Origin: Corynebacterium sp.
GTDB taxonomy: Bacteria > Actinomycetota > Actinomycetes > Mycobacteriales > Mycobacteriaceae
Length of the DNA stretch: 64,000 bases
Direction of reading: 5' to 3'
Assembly: GCF_030532715.1 (NCBI RefSeq)
Contig: NZ_JAUNKO010000001.1
Coordinates: 1 to 64,000, forward strand
Shown piece by piece: positions 36,877 through 45,023 of this stretch (position 1 is its first letter; the number at the start of each line of letters is the position of its first letter). A program made the translations under genes and the position numbers. The notes below the pieces were generated by a model, which was given only the letters and a program-made list of their open reading frames with translations, was not told the origin of the DNA and did no database searches.

Positions 36877-39413
36877 ACCTGACTCAGATGCTCCCCGACC
36901 TCTCCGAGGTCCCCGAATCCCTATTCGATGAATCGATTTTTGATTCGTTGCTGGCGTGGACGCGGGAGCGCGGTATCACCCTCTACCCCGCCCAGGAGGA
37001 GGCGGCATTGGGGATCCTCGCCGGGGACAACGTCATCCTGGCCACGCCGACGGGCTCCGGCAAATCCATGGTAGCCATCGCCGCGCATTTTATCGCCATG
37101 GCGCGGGGCCAGCGCTCCTTTTACACCGCCCCCATCAAGGCCCTGGTGAGCGAAAAGTTCTTCGCCTTGTGCGATATTTTCGGCCCGGAGTCTGTCGGGA
37201 TGATGACTGGGGACGCCACTGTCAACGGCAACGCCCCGATTATCTGCGCGACGGCAGAGATCGTGGCCAATATTGCGCTCCGTGACGGCGCGGCGGCGAA
37301 GGTGGACCAAGTAGTCATGGACGAATTCCACTACTACTCAGAACCCGATCGCGGTTGGGCGTGGCAGGTGCCGCTGCTGGAACTGCCGAAGGCCCAGTTT
37401 TTGCTCATGTCCGCCACCCTCGGCGATACCGATTGGCTTTCGAAAGACCTTTCGCGTCGCACTGGGCGCACCACCACCCTCGTGGCGGGTACGGAGCGGC
37501 CAGTGCCACTGGAATTTTCCTATGTGTATACACCGGTGCACGAAACTATCGAAGATTTGCTCGACACGGGAAAAGTGCCGGTATATGTGGTGCATTTTTC
37601 GCAGCGCGAGGCGATCGAGCGCGCCCAATCGCTGACCAGCATAAAGATTGTCACCCCGGAGGAAAAAGACCGCATCGTCGAAGCAATTGGCGATTTCCGG
37701 TTCACCACCACCTTCGGCCGCGTGCTCTCGAAACTCCTGCGGCGCGGCATCGGTGTGCATCACGCCGGGATGCTGCCCAAGTATCGGCGTTTGGTGGAAA
37801 AACTCTCCCAGACCGGGCTGCTGAAAGTCATCTGCGGCACGGACACCCTCGGGGTGGGCATTAACGTGCCCATTCGAACAGTTTTGCTCACCGGGTTAAC
37901 CAAGTTTGACGGCACGAAACAGCGCATGTTGAAGTCGCGGGAATTTCACCAAATTGCGGGACGCGCGGGGCGCGCGGGCTTTGATAGCATCGGCACCGTT
38001 GTCATCGAAGCGCCCGAACACGAGATTGAAAACTACAAATTGCGGAAGCGCGCCGGGCAGGACGAAAAGAAATTAAAAAAGCTGCGCAAAAAGTCCGCCC
38101 GCCCCGGCGAAGTGACCTGGACCGAAAGCACTTACGAACGTCTCACCCATGCCGAACCCGAGCAGCTACAAAGCCAGTTTCGGGTATCGACGTCCATGTT
38201 GCTCAATGTGATTGCCCGCCCCGGCGATGGTTTTGAACACATGCGGCACCTGCTGCGGGAGAATCACGATTCGCGCGCGAAGCAAAACAAAGACATTCTT
38301 ACCAGCCTGGAGCTTTTCCAGGGTTTGCTCGCCGCCGGCATTGTCGAACGCGTACCCGATGGCCCTGATGCGACAGGGAGGGTGTATCACCTCACCCAGG
38401 AATTACAGCGTGACTTCGCGTTGAACCAACCGTTGGCCCCATTCGCGCTCGCCGCCTTGGAGCTGTTGGACAAAGATTCCGAAACCTACACCCTCGACGT
38501 CATTAGCGTGTTTGAGTCGATTTTAGACGACCCGCGGCAGGTACTCATCGCGCAGCAACGCGCGGAACGCGCCGAAGAACTTGCAGCGCTCAAGGCCGAG
38601 GGCGTGGAATACCACGAACGCATAGCACTGCTTGAAGAAATTACCTGGCCGAAACCCCTCGAATCTATGCTCGAGCAGGCCTATGACACGTATGCCCAAG
38701 GCCACCCCTGGGTAAAGGAATTTGAGCTCTCCCCGAAGTCCGTGGTTCGGGACATGATCGAGCACGCCATGACGTTTTCGGATCTCATCGCCACCTACGG
38801 GCTCGCCCGCTCCGAGGGCGTCGTGCTGCGCTACCTCACCGACGCGTGGCGCACGCTACAGCATTCGGTGCCGCTGGAATATGTGACCGATGAGCTGGAG
38901 GATGTGATCATCTGGTTGGGTGAGCTGGTGCGCCAAGTGGACTCCTCCCTGGTGGACGAATGGGCTCAGATGGCAGACCCGGACGCACCCATCTCCAAGG
39001 AAGACCTCGCCCGCGAACTTGCGTTTGGGGTTGAGGATCCCACTGCGGTGACCGCGAACCAGCGCGCGTTTACGATCATGGTACGAAACGCGATGTTCCG
39101 CATCGTGGAGTTGTTTGCCTTTGAGAAGGAAGACCAACTCGCCGAACTCACCGACTATCTTGACGAGCGTTGCGATTTCGGCGCTGGCATGGACGCCTAC
39201 TTTGATGAATACGCTGACATGGACACGGGCCCCGCAGCCCGCGGGCCGGAGTTTTTCCGCCTGCAAAAGACGGGGCGTACGTGGCTGGCCCGGCAAATCC
39301 TGAAAGACCCCAATGGCGATAATTCGTTCGCCTTTGTCGCCGAGATCGATTTGGACGCCTCAGACGAGGCCGGCGAGGTACGTTTTGGCAGTTTGAGGCT
39401 GGAAACGAACTAG
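36873..39413 (+). CDS. DEAD/DEAH-box Ski2-like helicase with DUF3516 C-terminal domain
   Basis: 846 residues from GTG 36873, four bases overlapping the permease gene (GTGA). Motif I TPTGSGKSM, motif II VMDEFHYY, motif III MSATLGD, motif VI QIAGRAGRAGFDS. The DUF3516 region covers roughly residue 430 to the end (WPKPLESMLEQAYDTYAQGHPWVKEFELSPKSVVRDM). Actinobacterial relatives are likely RNA helicases. ATG 36888 is an alternative start. The frame is open to 36033, antisense-like and without similarity, so that extension is not real. Confidence 0.93.
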   Translation: MNLTQMLPDLSEVPESLFDESIFDSLLAWTRERGITLYPAQEEAALGILAGDNVILATPTGSGKSMVAIAAHFIAMARGQRSFYTAPIKALVSEKFFALCDIFGPESVGMMTGDATVNGNAPIICATAEIVANIALRDGAAAKVDQVVMDEFHYYSEPDRGWAWQVPLLELPKAQFLLMSATLGDTDWLSKDLSRRTGRTTTLVAGTERPVPLEFSYVYTPVHETIEDLLDTGKVPVYVVHFSQREAIERAQSLTSIKIVTPEEKDRIVEAIGDFRFTTTFGRVLSKLLRRGIGVHHAGMLPKYRRLVEKLSQTGLLKVICGTDTLGVGINVPIRTVLLTGLTKFDGTKQRMLKSREFHQIAGRAGRAGFDSIGTVVIEAPEHEIENYKLRKRAGQDEKKLKKLRKKSARPGEVTWTESTYERLTHAEPEQLQSQFRVSTSMLLNVIARPGDGFEHMRHLLRENHDSRAKQNKDILTSLELFQGLLAAGIVERVPDGPDATGRVYHLTQELQRDFALNQPLAPFALAALELLDKDSETYTLDVISVFESILDDPRQVLIAQQRAERAEELAALKAEGVEYHERIALLEEITWPKPLESMLEQAYDTYAQGHPWVKEFELSPKSVVRDMIEHAMTFSDLIATYGLARSEGVVLRYLTDAWRTLQHSVPLEYVTDELEDVIIWLGELVRQVDSSLVDEWAQMADPDAPISKEDLARELAFGVEDPTAVTANQRAFTIMVRNAMFRIVELFAFEKEDQLAELTDYLDERCDFGAGMDAYFDEYADMDTGPAARGPEFFRLQKTGRTWLARQILKDPNGDNSFAFVAEIDLDASDEAGEVRFGSLRLETN

Positions 39414-39428
39414 TAAGCCGTAGCCAGC

Positions 39429-39483
39429 GCATGCGAAACCCCGGCGGCGCAGAGGAAGTCGCACCACCGGGGTTATTGCATGC
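39429..39483. terminator. Bidirectional terminator between helicase and ahpD
   Basis: Inner arms AACCCCGG/CCGGGGTT extended by CGG/CCA and an outer GCATGC/GCATGC pair form a long hairpin in the gap between convergent genes. T and A runs are short. Confidence 0.6.
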
Positions 39484-39486
39484 AGG

Positions 39487-40011
39487 TTAACGAGCAGCCT
39501 CGATATCGACAACCTGCGCGATGCCGTTAATGGTGGCGGCGATGCGAACCGCATCCCACACCTGCTCCTTGGTCAGGCCTTCGCCACGGACAGTCTTGTC
39601 GTGGGCGACGGAGCAGTGCTCGCAGCCATTAATGGTGGACACTGCGAGGGACCACAGCTCGAAATCAGCCTTGTCCACGCCTGGCTTCGAAATGATGTTC
39701 ATGCGCAGACCGAACTTGACCTGGGTGTAATCATCACCCAACCAGTGCTTGGCACGGTAGGCAACGTTGTTCATCGCCATGATTGCGGCGGCGCCCAACG
39801 CGGCGTCGATAGCCTCTTCGGAAAGGTGAGCCTTCGCCTCGTCCATAATTTCGGAGAAGACAGCCTCGCTGCGGGTGGCGGCAGCGCTGGCGACGAAGGT
39901 GCCCCAAAGCTGCTGCTCGCTCAGCTCGGTGGAACGAGCCAGGGTGCTGAGGTTGAGCTTGAGGTCTTTTGCGTACTCCGGCAGTGCGGACTTGAGGTTG
40001 TCGATGGACAC
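39487..40011 (-). CDS. ahpD: Alkyl hydroperoxide reductase AhpD (CxxC disulfide reductase)
   Basis: 174 residues. Catalytic C130 and C133 (GCEHCSVAH), H137 and E118 match the numbering of M. tuberculosis AhpD as I recall it. It passes electrons from lipoamide systems to AhpC. GTG start shares one base with the ahpC stop (TAGTG), so it is translationally coupled. Confidence 0.95.
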   Translation of the reverse strand: MSIDNLKSALPEYAKDLKLNLSTLARSTELSEQQLWGTFVASAAATRSEAVFSEIMDEAKAHLSEEAIDAALGAAAIMAMNNVAYRAKHWLGDDYTQVKFGLRMNIISKPGVDKADFELWSLAVSTINGCEHCSVAHDKTVRGEGLTKEQVWDAVRIAATINGIAQVVDIEAAR

Positions 40012-40607
40012 TACTTCAGGCCCTCCTGCAGCTCGGCAAACTTGTCAATGTTCTTGGTGGGGTCGTTCTTCTGCCAGTTGCAGGCGCACACCTCTTCGGA
40101 CTGCAGGGCGTCGAGCACGCGCAGCACCTCGTCGACATTGCGGCCCACGGCATCCGGGGTAACGGAAACGAACTGGATAATGCCGTCAGGGTCGATGATG
40201 AAGGTTGCGCGGTCCGCAACACCGTCAGCGTTTTCCACGCCAAGCGCCTTAATCAGATCGTGCTTGATGTCCGAGAACATCGGGAACGGCACGGTCTTGA
40301 GCTCTGGGTGGGTGGCACGCCAGTTAAAGTGGGAGAACTCATTATCGATGGAGCCGCCGAGCACCTGGGTGTCGCGGTCCTGGAATTCCTCATCGAGCTT
40401 GCCGAATGCCGCGATCTCGGTCGGGCACACAAAGGTGAAGTCCTTCGGATAGAAGAAGACAACCAACCACTTACCGGGGTAGGACTCGTTGGTGACGGTC
40501 TCGAAGTAATCCTCAGGCTGGTTGGCCTTCACGTCGTGCAGGTCGCCGCCCTTGAGCGCAGTCAGGGAGAACTCTGGGAATTTATCGCCGATGGTCAAAA
40601 GAGCCAT
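40011..40607 (-). CDS. ahpC: Peroxiredoxin AhpC
   Basis: 198 residues from ATG 40607 (AGGAGG upstream). Peroxidatic cysteine C61 in [12 protein letters not shown]; resolving cysteines in EEVCACNWQ. AhpC reduces hydrogen peroxide, organic peroxides and peroxynitrite. The frame is open to 40718 but the extension is not conserved. An OxyR-like site lies about 145 bases upstream and oxyR is divergent. Confidence 0.96.
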   Translation of the reverse strand: MALLTIGDKFPEFSLTALKGGDLHDVKANQPEDYFETVTNESYPGKWLVVFFYPKDFTFVCPTEIAAFGKLDEEFQDRDTQVLGGSIDNEFSHFNWRATHPELKTVPFPMFSDIKHDLIKALGVENADGVADRATFIIDPDGIIQFVSVTPDAVGRNVDEVLRVLDALQSEEVCACNWQKNDPTKNIDKFAELQEGLK

Positions 40608-40749
40608 AAGGTGCCTCCTAAAGACATCCATTGTGAATACTGAAGCGAAGGTGTACCAACAGTCCATATGTGCGACTGGGTTCTTCACGAGTATGCCTGT
40701 ACAGCCAGCCGTTTTCAAGAGGTTTCACTTTTGGGTGATTGAAACAGAA

Positions 40750-40764
40750 ATAGGTAATTCCTAT
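40750..40764. promoter_or_regulatory. OxyR-type operator upstream of ahpC
   Basis: ATAGGTAATTCCTAT fits the OxyR half-site ATAG-N-T-N3-A-N-CTAT at nine of ten fixed positions and is an inverted repeat (ATAGG/CCTAT). A weaker second element, TTAG...TAGC, follows about 6 bases further on. It lies between ahpC and the divergent oxyR gene. Confidence 0.65.
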
Positions 40765-40888
40765 CAGTTTTTAGGGTGCTTAGCGGTAGCCTTGCCCGAG
40801 GTAGGAAACCCATAAAAATGGTCGCGGAAAGTTACAAAATTGCGACCGAATCGAGGCTACAACATGACGGTCAACCCATGCACGCCAA

Positions 40889-40905
40889 GTATTGTTCAAC
40901 AATAC
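40889..40905. promoter_or_regulatory. Perfect 17-bp palindrome in the ahpC-oxyR region
   Basis: GTATTGTTCAACAATAC is a perfect 8-1-8 inverted repeat. It lies 28 bases from the GlxR-like site at 40933. No known corynebacterial consensus that I recall fits it; it is a probable dimeric regulator site or a small hairpin. Confidence 0.5.
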
Positions 40906-40932
40906 CCACACCCCCACGGTACACCCATAGCA

Positions 40933-40948
40933 AGTGATTTAGATCACC
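40933..40948. promoter_or_regulatory. Candidate GlxR (CRP-like) binding site
   Basis: AGTGATTTAGATCACC has the core GTGA-TT-TA-GA-TCAC, matching TGTGANNTANNTCACA except the two outermost bases. GlxR is the cAMP-dependent global regulator of corynebacteria. Confidence 0.5.
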
Positions 40949-41250
40949 CACACTGAGTTGATGCGCAAATCTTTCGAGCACACCGAACCGCCCAACAAAA
41001 GCCCGGCCACGGTGACGCGAGAGTGTTATCGGGTGCGTGCGGACAATTTCGGACACGTGTGGGCCGTTTCGGGCGCGTTTGGGCGCGCTGCCGCGATCCC
41101 CGCCGCCGCGTTTCCAAGCTGCCGTCGCGCAAACCATGCAGCCGGCGCCCGAACCATCGAGCAAGGCTGCCATTCGCTGCAAATTCCCTGCATACAGAGG
41201 TAACTTAGAGCAGGAATGCAGTCGGAATCATGTGCTAGGTTGGCAGAAGC
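40949..41250. other. Unassigned 300-bp stretch between the GlxR-like site and oxyR
   Basis: Open frames here on both strands (for example 40958-41203 and 40871-41182) show no family signature, and the GGGCGCG-rich core around 41040-41100 is repetitive. A possible extended -10 (TGTGCTAGGTT, ending at 41241) lies 9 bases before the oxyR ATG, which would give a nearly leaderless oxyR transcript. I cannot assign a gene; a small RNA is possible. Confidence 0.3.
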
Positions 41251-42186
41251 ATGAACAGTAAAGAGTACCGACCAACGCTGGCGCAGCTTCGCACCTTCGT
41301 CACCGTGGCAGAGAACAAACACTTTGGCATCGCGGCTGCCAAACTTTCAATTTCGCAACCCTCCCTATCCCAGGCACTTGCGGCGTTAGAAAACGGCCTC
41401 GGGGTACAACTGATCGAACGTTCGACTCGGCGTGTGATTGTGACCCCCATCGGGGAGTCGCTGCTGCCGCTCGCCAAAGCGACGCTCGACGACGCGGACG
41501 CGTTTTTAGCGCACGCTCGGGGTGCCCGCGGCAGCCTCACTGGGCCGTTAACCATCGGGATGATTCCCACAATCGCCCCGTATATTCTCCCGGCGTTCCT
41601 TCGGCTCACCGCCATTGAGTTGCCCACGTTGGAGCCGCGGATTGTGGAAAACCAAACTCGCGGCCTGTTAGAACAACTCCGCGATGGGGCTATCGACGTC
41701 GCAGTGATGGCGTTGCCTTCCGACGCCCCAGGCATGCAGGAAATTCCGGCCTACTCTGAACCATTCACGGTGGTCATCCCCGAGGGGCACCCCTTCGCTG
41801 GGCGCAAAGACCTGTCCCTGCACGCGCTCAAGGAACTCAACTTGCTCCTCCTTGATGACGGGCACTGTCTCCGTGACCAAGTGATGGATTTGTGTCGCAC
41901 CGCGGAAATGAGCAACACTTCGATTACCTCAAACGCTACGCGGGCTTCCAGCTTGCCTACCGTCATCCAATGCGTCATCGGCGGGCTGGGTGCCACATTA
42001 GTTCCGCAAAGCGCCGTGAATACCGAATGCAACCGAGTTGGCTTGGCCACCGCCAGCTTCGCCCCCAGCGTCGCGGCTCAACGAAACGTCGGCCTGGTGT
42101 TCCGCGCTTCCTCCATCCGCAGCGAAGAGTTCCAACAGCTTGCCGATATCGTGCGCCGAGCATACGAAACTTCCAGCGTGTCCTAG
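41251..42186 (+). CDS. oxyR: Hydrogen peroxide-sensing LysR regulator OxyR
   Basis: 311 residues. Winged helix-turn-helix at about 10-65 (LAQLRTFVTVAENKHFGIAAAKLSISQPSLSQALAALE). Redox cysteines C206 and C215 in DDGHCLRDQVMDLCR fit OxyR. It is divergent from ahpCD with OxyR-type sites in between. Its stop codon TAG lies in CTAG, shared with the stop of the convergent gene. Confidence 0.93.
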   Translation: MNSKEYRPTLAQLRTFVTVAENKHFGIAAAKLSISQPSLSQALAALENGLGVQLIERSTRRVIVTPIGESLLPLAKATLDDADAFLAHARGARGSLTGPLTIGMIPTIAPYILPAFLRLTAIELPTLEPRIVENQTRGLLEQLRDGAIDVAVMALPSDAPGMQEIPAYSEPFTVVIPEGHPFAGRKDLSLHALKELNLLLLDDGHCLRDQVMDLCRTAEMSNTSITSNATRASSLPTVIQCVIGGLGATLVPQSAVNTECNRVGLATASFAPSVAAQRNVGLVFRASSIRSEEFQQLADIVRRAYETSSVS

Positions 42187-43160
42187 GCGGTACCACTGCG
42201 CTTCGTTGCAGGTTTCGCCACATATTTGTGCGTCGCTTGGCGGTAAATGTGGGCATAGAAGACCGCGCACCATGGCATCAGTAGCAGTGGGACGATGAAG
42301 TCCGGCCGCATTGACGGCTGGCGGGTGAGGTCAAGGACGAACAGGCCGGTGATCATGGTAATCACCCATAAGGCGAATACCACGATAAAGATGACCACGT
42401 AGTACTTCAGGCCGATGCGCAACCCAGCGCGGAACGATTCGGAGAAATTGTTTCCTTCAAATGCGGGAAAGAGCAGCATCGCCACTAAAGATACGAGGAA
42501 GACGCTGAGAAAACGCGGCATTTCGAAGTACATGGACAGTGGAAGGTAGAAGACGGTGCGGTAGTCGTCTGGTTGGAAGTTTTCCCACACGGAGTAACCG
42601 TAGATGGCTATCCATAGCATCACGGGTTCGATGAGTCGCATGACCGCCGCCAGTATGACCGCCACTCCGAATTGATTCCAAGTGAACCACTGCCGCCAGG
42701 TCATTGGTTCGCCAGCGACGCGCGCGTAAGCCACGCGGTACAGCACGACGATCACTGCGCTGATTGGTAGGAGGTGGATGGCGGTACCAACCACGGTGCT
42801 TATTACCCCGCCGATGGAAGCGCTGGTCACAATGACTTCCACGATCCGTTCGGCGAGGTATTGCAAACACCAGATTACGGCTACGAGTAGCCACAGCCAT
42901 GGGGTGTTAAGCAACGATGTGGTGGCGCTGGCCATGGCCGCAGAGACGTTGAGACGCGAAAACGGCAGGAGGTTGCGTTGCGAGTCCGCCGGTGGTTGTT
43001 CCGGGGTTGGCCCCGGTGGAAAACTGCCAGTTGGGGCGCTGCCGTATGGGTACTGTGCGGGTTGCCCTATCGGTTGCTCGAAATCCCACGGCACTCCGTG
43101 GCTTGTTGGCACGGGCGGCTGCCCGTCTGCCGGGGAATTATTTGGGCTGTTTTCAACCAA
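42183..43160 (-). CDS. Pro-rich integral membrane protein, unknown function
   Basis: 325 residues; TTG start at 43160 preceded by AAAGGAG 7 bases upstream, so the unusual start is well supported. Residues 1-75 are Pro/Gln-rich and soluble; six or so membrane segments follow from about 85 to 305, and the C-terminus is basic. Similar layout to the gene at 43198-44028, which suggests a related pair, although direct sequence similarity is weak. The stop is shared in CTAG with oxyR. Confidence 0.75.
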   Translation of the reverse strand: MVENSPNNSPADGQPPVPTSHGVPWDFEQPIGQPAQYPYGSAPTGSFPPGPTPEQPPADSQRNLLPFSRLNVSAAMASATTSLLNTPWLWLLVAVIWCLQYLAERIVEVIVTSASIGGVISTVVGTAIHLLPISAVIVVLYRVAYARVAGEPMTWRQWFTWNQFGVAVILAAVMRLIEPVMLWIAIYGYSVWENFQPDDYRTVFYLPLSMYFEMPRFLSVFLVSLVAMLLFPAFEGNNFSESFRAGLRIGLKYYVVIFIVVFALWVITMITGLFVLDLTRQPSMRPDFIVPLLLMPWCAVFYAHIYRQATHKYVAKPATKRSGTA

Positions 43161-43197
43161 CAGCGGACTCCTTTAACGCGATGAAAACTCTGCTTTG

Positions 43198-44028
43198 TTA
43201 CGCAATATGTTGCAATGGTCCGCCGGTCATTTCGCGGAACAGGTAGGCGCTCATGAGCACTGCTACGGGGATCCATACGATCATGCCGAGGCCACACATA
43301 AGTGCGGCGGGGATGGCCAGCAAGCCGACAATGATCAAATATCCGAGGATTTTGACGTAGTGTTTTCGGCCGATTGCAAAGCCTTGCTTGATGCATTCGC
43401 GGACGTCGGTGTTGCCGTCGAGCGCAACGTATTTCCAGAACGTGGTGAGCGGAGTGATGAGCGTGAGCGCCAGCGATAACACTAATTGGATAAGCGCCCC
43501 TGTGGTTACCGTCATCGCAACCTCACCGGAGCTTGTCGACGCCGCTGTTGCCTTCGTCGTTGACAGCGCAACAAGGTCGACGAAAAACGCGCCAACAACG
43601 ACAACGGCAACTTCCACAAGGCCGACAATCAGCACCGTTTTGAAGTTCGGGATTTCCAGCAGCCGGCTGAAACTGGGTTGCTCCCCACCGACGTTGCGCA
43701 ATGCGGCATTCAACAATACGAGGGACATCAGCAGCATAAATACCCCAACAACGATGTTGGTGACACCCCCAAACACCACTTCACCGAAGCTCTGCGGCGA
43801 GCTCGACGTCCAATCGCCTGACGCGTTGCCTCCCGACGGCGCGGCGATCATGAATCCCCAAATCATACCAACGATCATTGAGCCAACCAGCAGGATTGTG
43901 CTGAGCACCAACCAAAAGCTCGGGTTTTTAAACGTGGCGTTGAAACCATAACTCAACGCTTCTTTGAGGTGCGGTTCTCCTGATCCGCGTGTGGGGTAAC
44001 TGTCGGGGTTTTGAGGGTATTGCGTCAT
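43198..44028 (-). CDS. Integral membrane protein, unknown function
   Basis: 276 residues. N-terminus MTQYPQNPDSYPTRGSGEPHLKEALSYGFNATFKN, then about six membrane segments with charged RQGF/RKHYVKILGYLIIVGLL and FREMTGGPL at the end. It resembles DUF975-like or glycerophosphodiester phosphodiesterase membrane-domain proteins in shape. The downstream gene follows on the same strand 37 bases later and is likely co-transcribed. Confidence 0.75.
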   Translation of the reverse strand: MTQYPQNPDSYPTRGSGEPHLKEALSYGFNATFKNPSFWLVLSTILLVGSMIVGMIWGFMIAAPSGGNASGDWTSSSPQSFGEVVFGGVTNIVVGVFMLLMSLVLLNAALRNVGGEQPSFSRLLEIPNFKTVLIVGLVEVAVVVVGAFFVDLVALSTTKATAASTSSGEVAMTVTTGALIQLVLSLALTLITPLTTFWKYVALDGNTDVRECIKQGFAIGRKHYVKILGYLIIVGLLAIPAALMCGLGMIVWIPVAVLMSAYLFREMTGGPLQHIA

Positions 44029-44045
44029 AGTCCGTCATCTCCTCT

Positions 44046-44735
44046 TCAACGAATGGGTTCAGCCCGCCGCCGCAGGGTAAACACCGCGTCAATCGCCCCT
44101 GTTACGGGAAGCATGGGCGGCCGAACGCCCACCTCCAATACGCGCGCCGGCACCCGCGATTTCACGCCCCTGGCCGCAAACTCCATCGACTCGGACAACA
44201 CGTGCGGGTCACGCTGGTGGTGGGCGGCGTCGAGCTGCGCGAGGCCAGCGACTTCGTAGCCCAGCTCCGCGGCAATGTGCTGCGCGCGGTCATAGGCTGT
44301 GCGCACTGCGCGGGTGTGGGCGCGGGTTTCGGCTTCGGCGCGGGTCGGGGCAGAAAGTTCCCACTCGGGGCCCGTGATATGGCAGTGCTCCACGCCCGCG
44401 AGCCGCGAAATAACTTCCTGCAATTCGGCGCGCACTTGAGGGTCATTGGCGGGTTCGGCCACCAGCGTGAAATTCCACAGTGTACTGCTGCGATCTTTAT
44501 GATCGAAACATTGCTGGATGGATTCCCCGCCACCGTCAAGCAGTGGACATGCTGCGAGTACCGAACGCACATTATCCACCACGGTGGTTTTTGGCAGGCT
44601 TGATTTTTGTTCTCGAATATTTACCCGAACTTCAACATGGACAATTGCCCGATCAGCCGCGGTTTCCACTGTTGCGGCGTGGCTGAGTTTGAGGGTGGGA
44701 ATATGATCCTCACCAAGCACCCGAATATCATCCAT
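44046..44735 (-). CDS. SIMPL (DUF541) domain protein
   Basis: 229 residues, cytosolic, no signal peptide. SIMPL features: VETAADRAIVHVEVRVNIREQ at the N-terminus, WNFTLVAEPANDPQVRAELQEVISRL, the helix RAEAETRAHTRAVRTAYDRAQHIAAELG and the C-terminal VTGAIDAVFTLRR. First gene of a leftward group with the two membrane proteins. Role unknown. Confidence 0.83.
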   Translation of the reverse strand: MDDIRVLGEDHIPTLKLSHAATVETAADRAIVHVEVRVNIREQKSSLPKTTVVDNVRSVLAACPLLDGGGESIQQCFDHKDRSSTLWNFTLVAEPANDPQVRAELQEVISRLAGVEHCHITGPEWELSAPTRAEAETRAHTRAVRTAYDRAQHIAAELGYEVAGLAQLDAAHHQRDPHVLSESMEFAARGVKSRVPARVLEVGVRPPMLPVTGAIDAVFTLRRRAEPIR

Positions 44736-45023
44736 AGCAATAGTTTAGCTTTCCATCGAACCCAATGGAATTTTGAATAGATAACTCTTTGGCCTAATTA
44801 TTGAATGCACTGTTACGTTTTCGCGTTCCATTCACAACATTCCAGGAATTCTGGTTTTGGGCGCATCGGTGCCGCGTGCACTTCCGCAATGGCAGAGTTT
44901 CATCACAGTGACGGCAAAGTTGCTACCAGGCACTAACCTCCCGCTATTCACACATGCGAAGATTCCGAACGGCACACTCAGTTATTCCTGCTCGCGCACT
45001 CTCGGTAGAATCTGGAGATTGTT

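Noticed and set aside
40767..40790. DtxR box in front of ahpC
   Set aside because: TTAGG is present, but the rest matches at only a few positions; the OxyR explanation is better.
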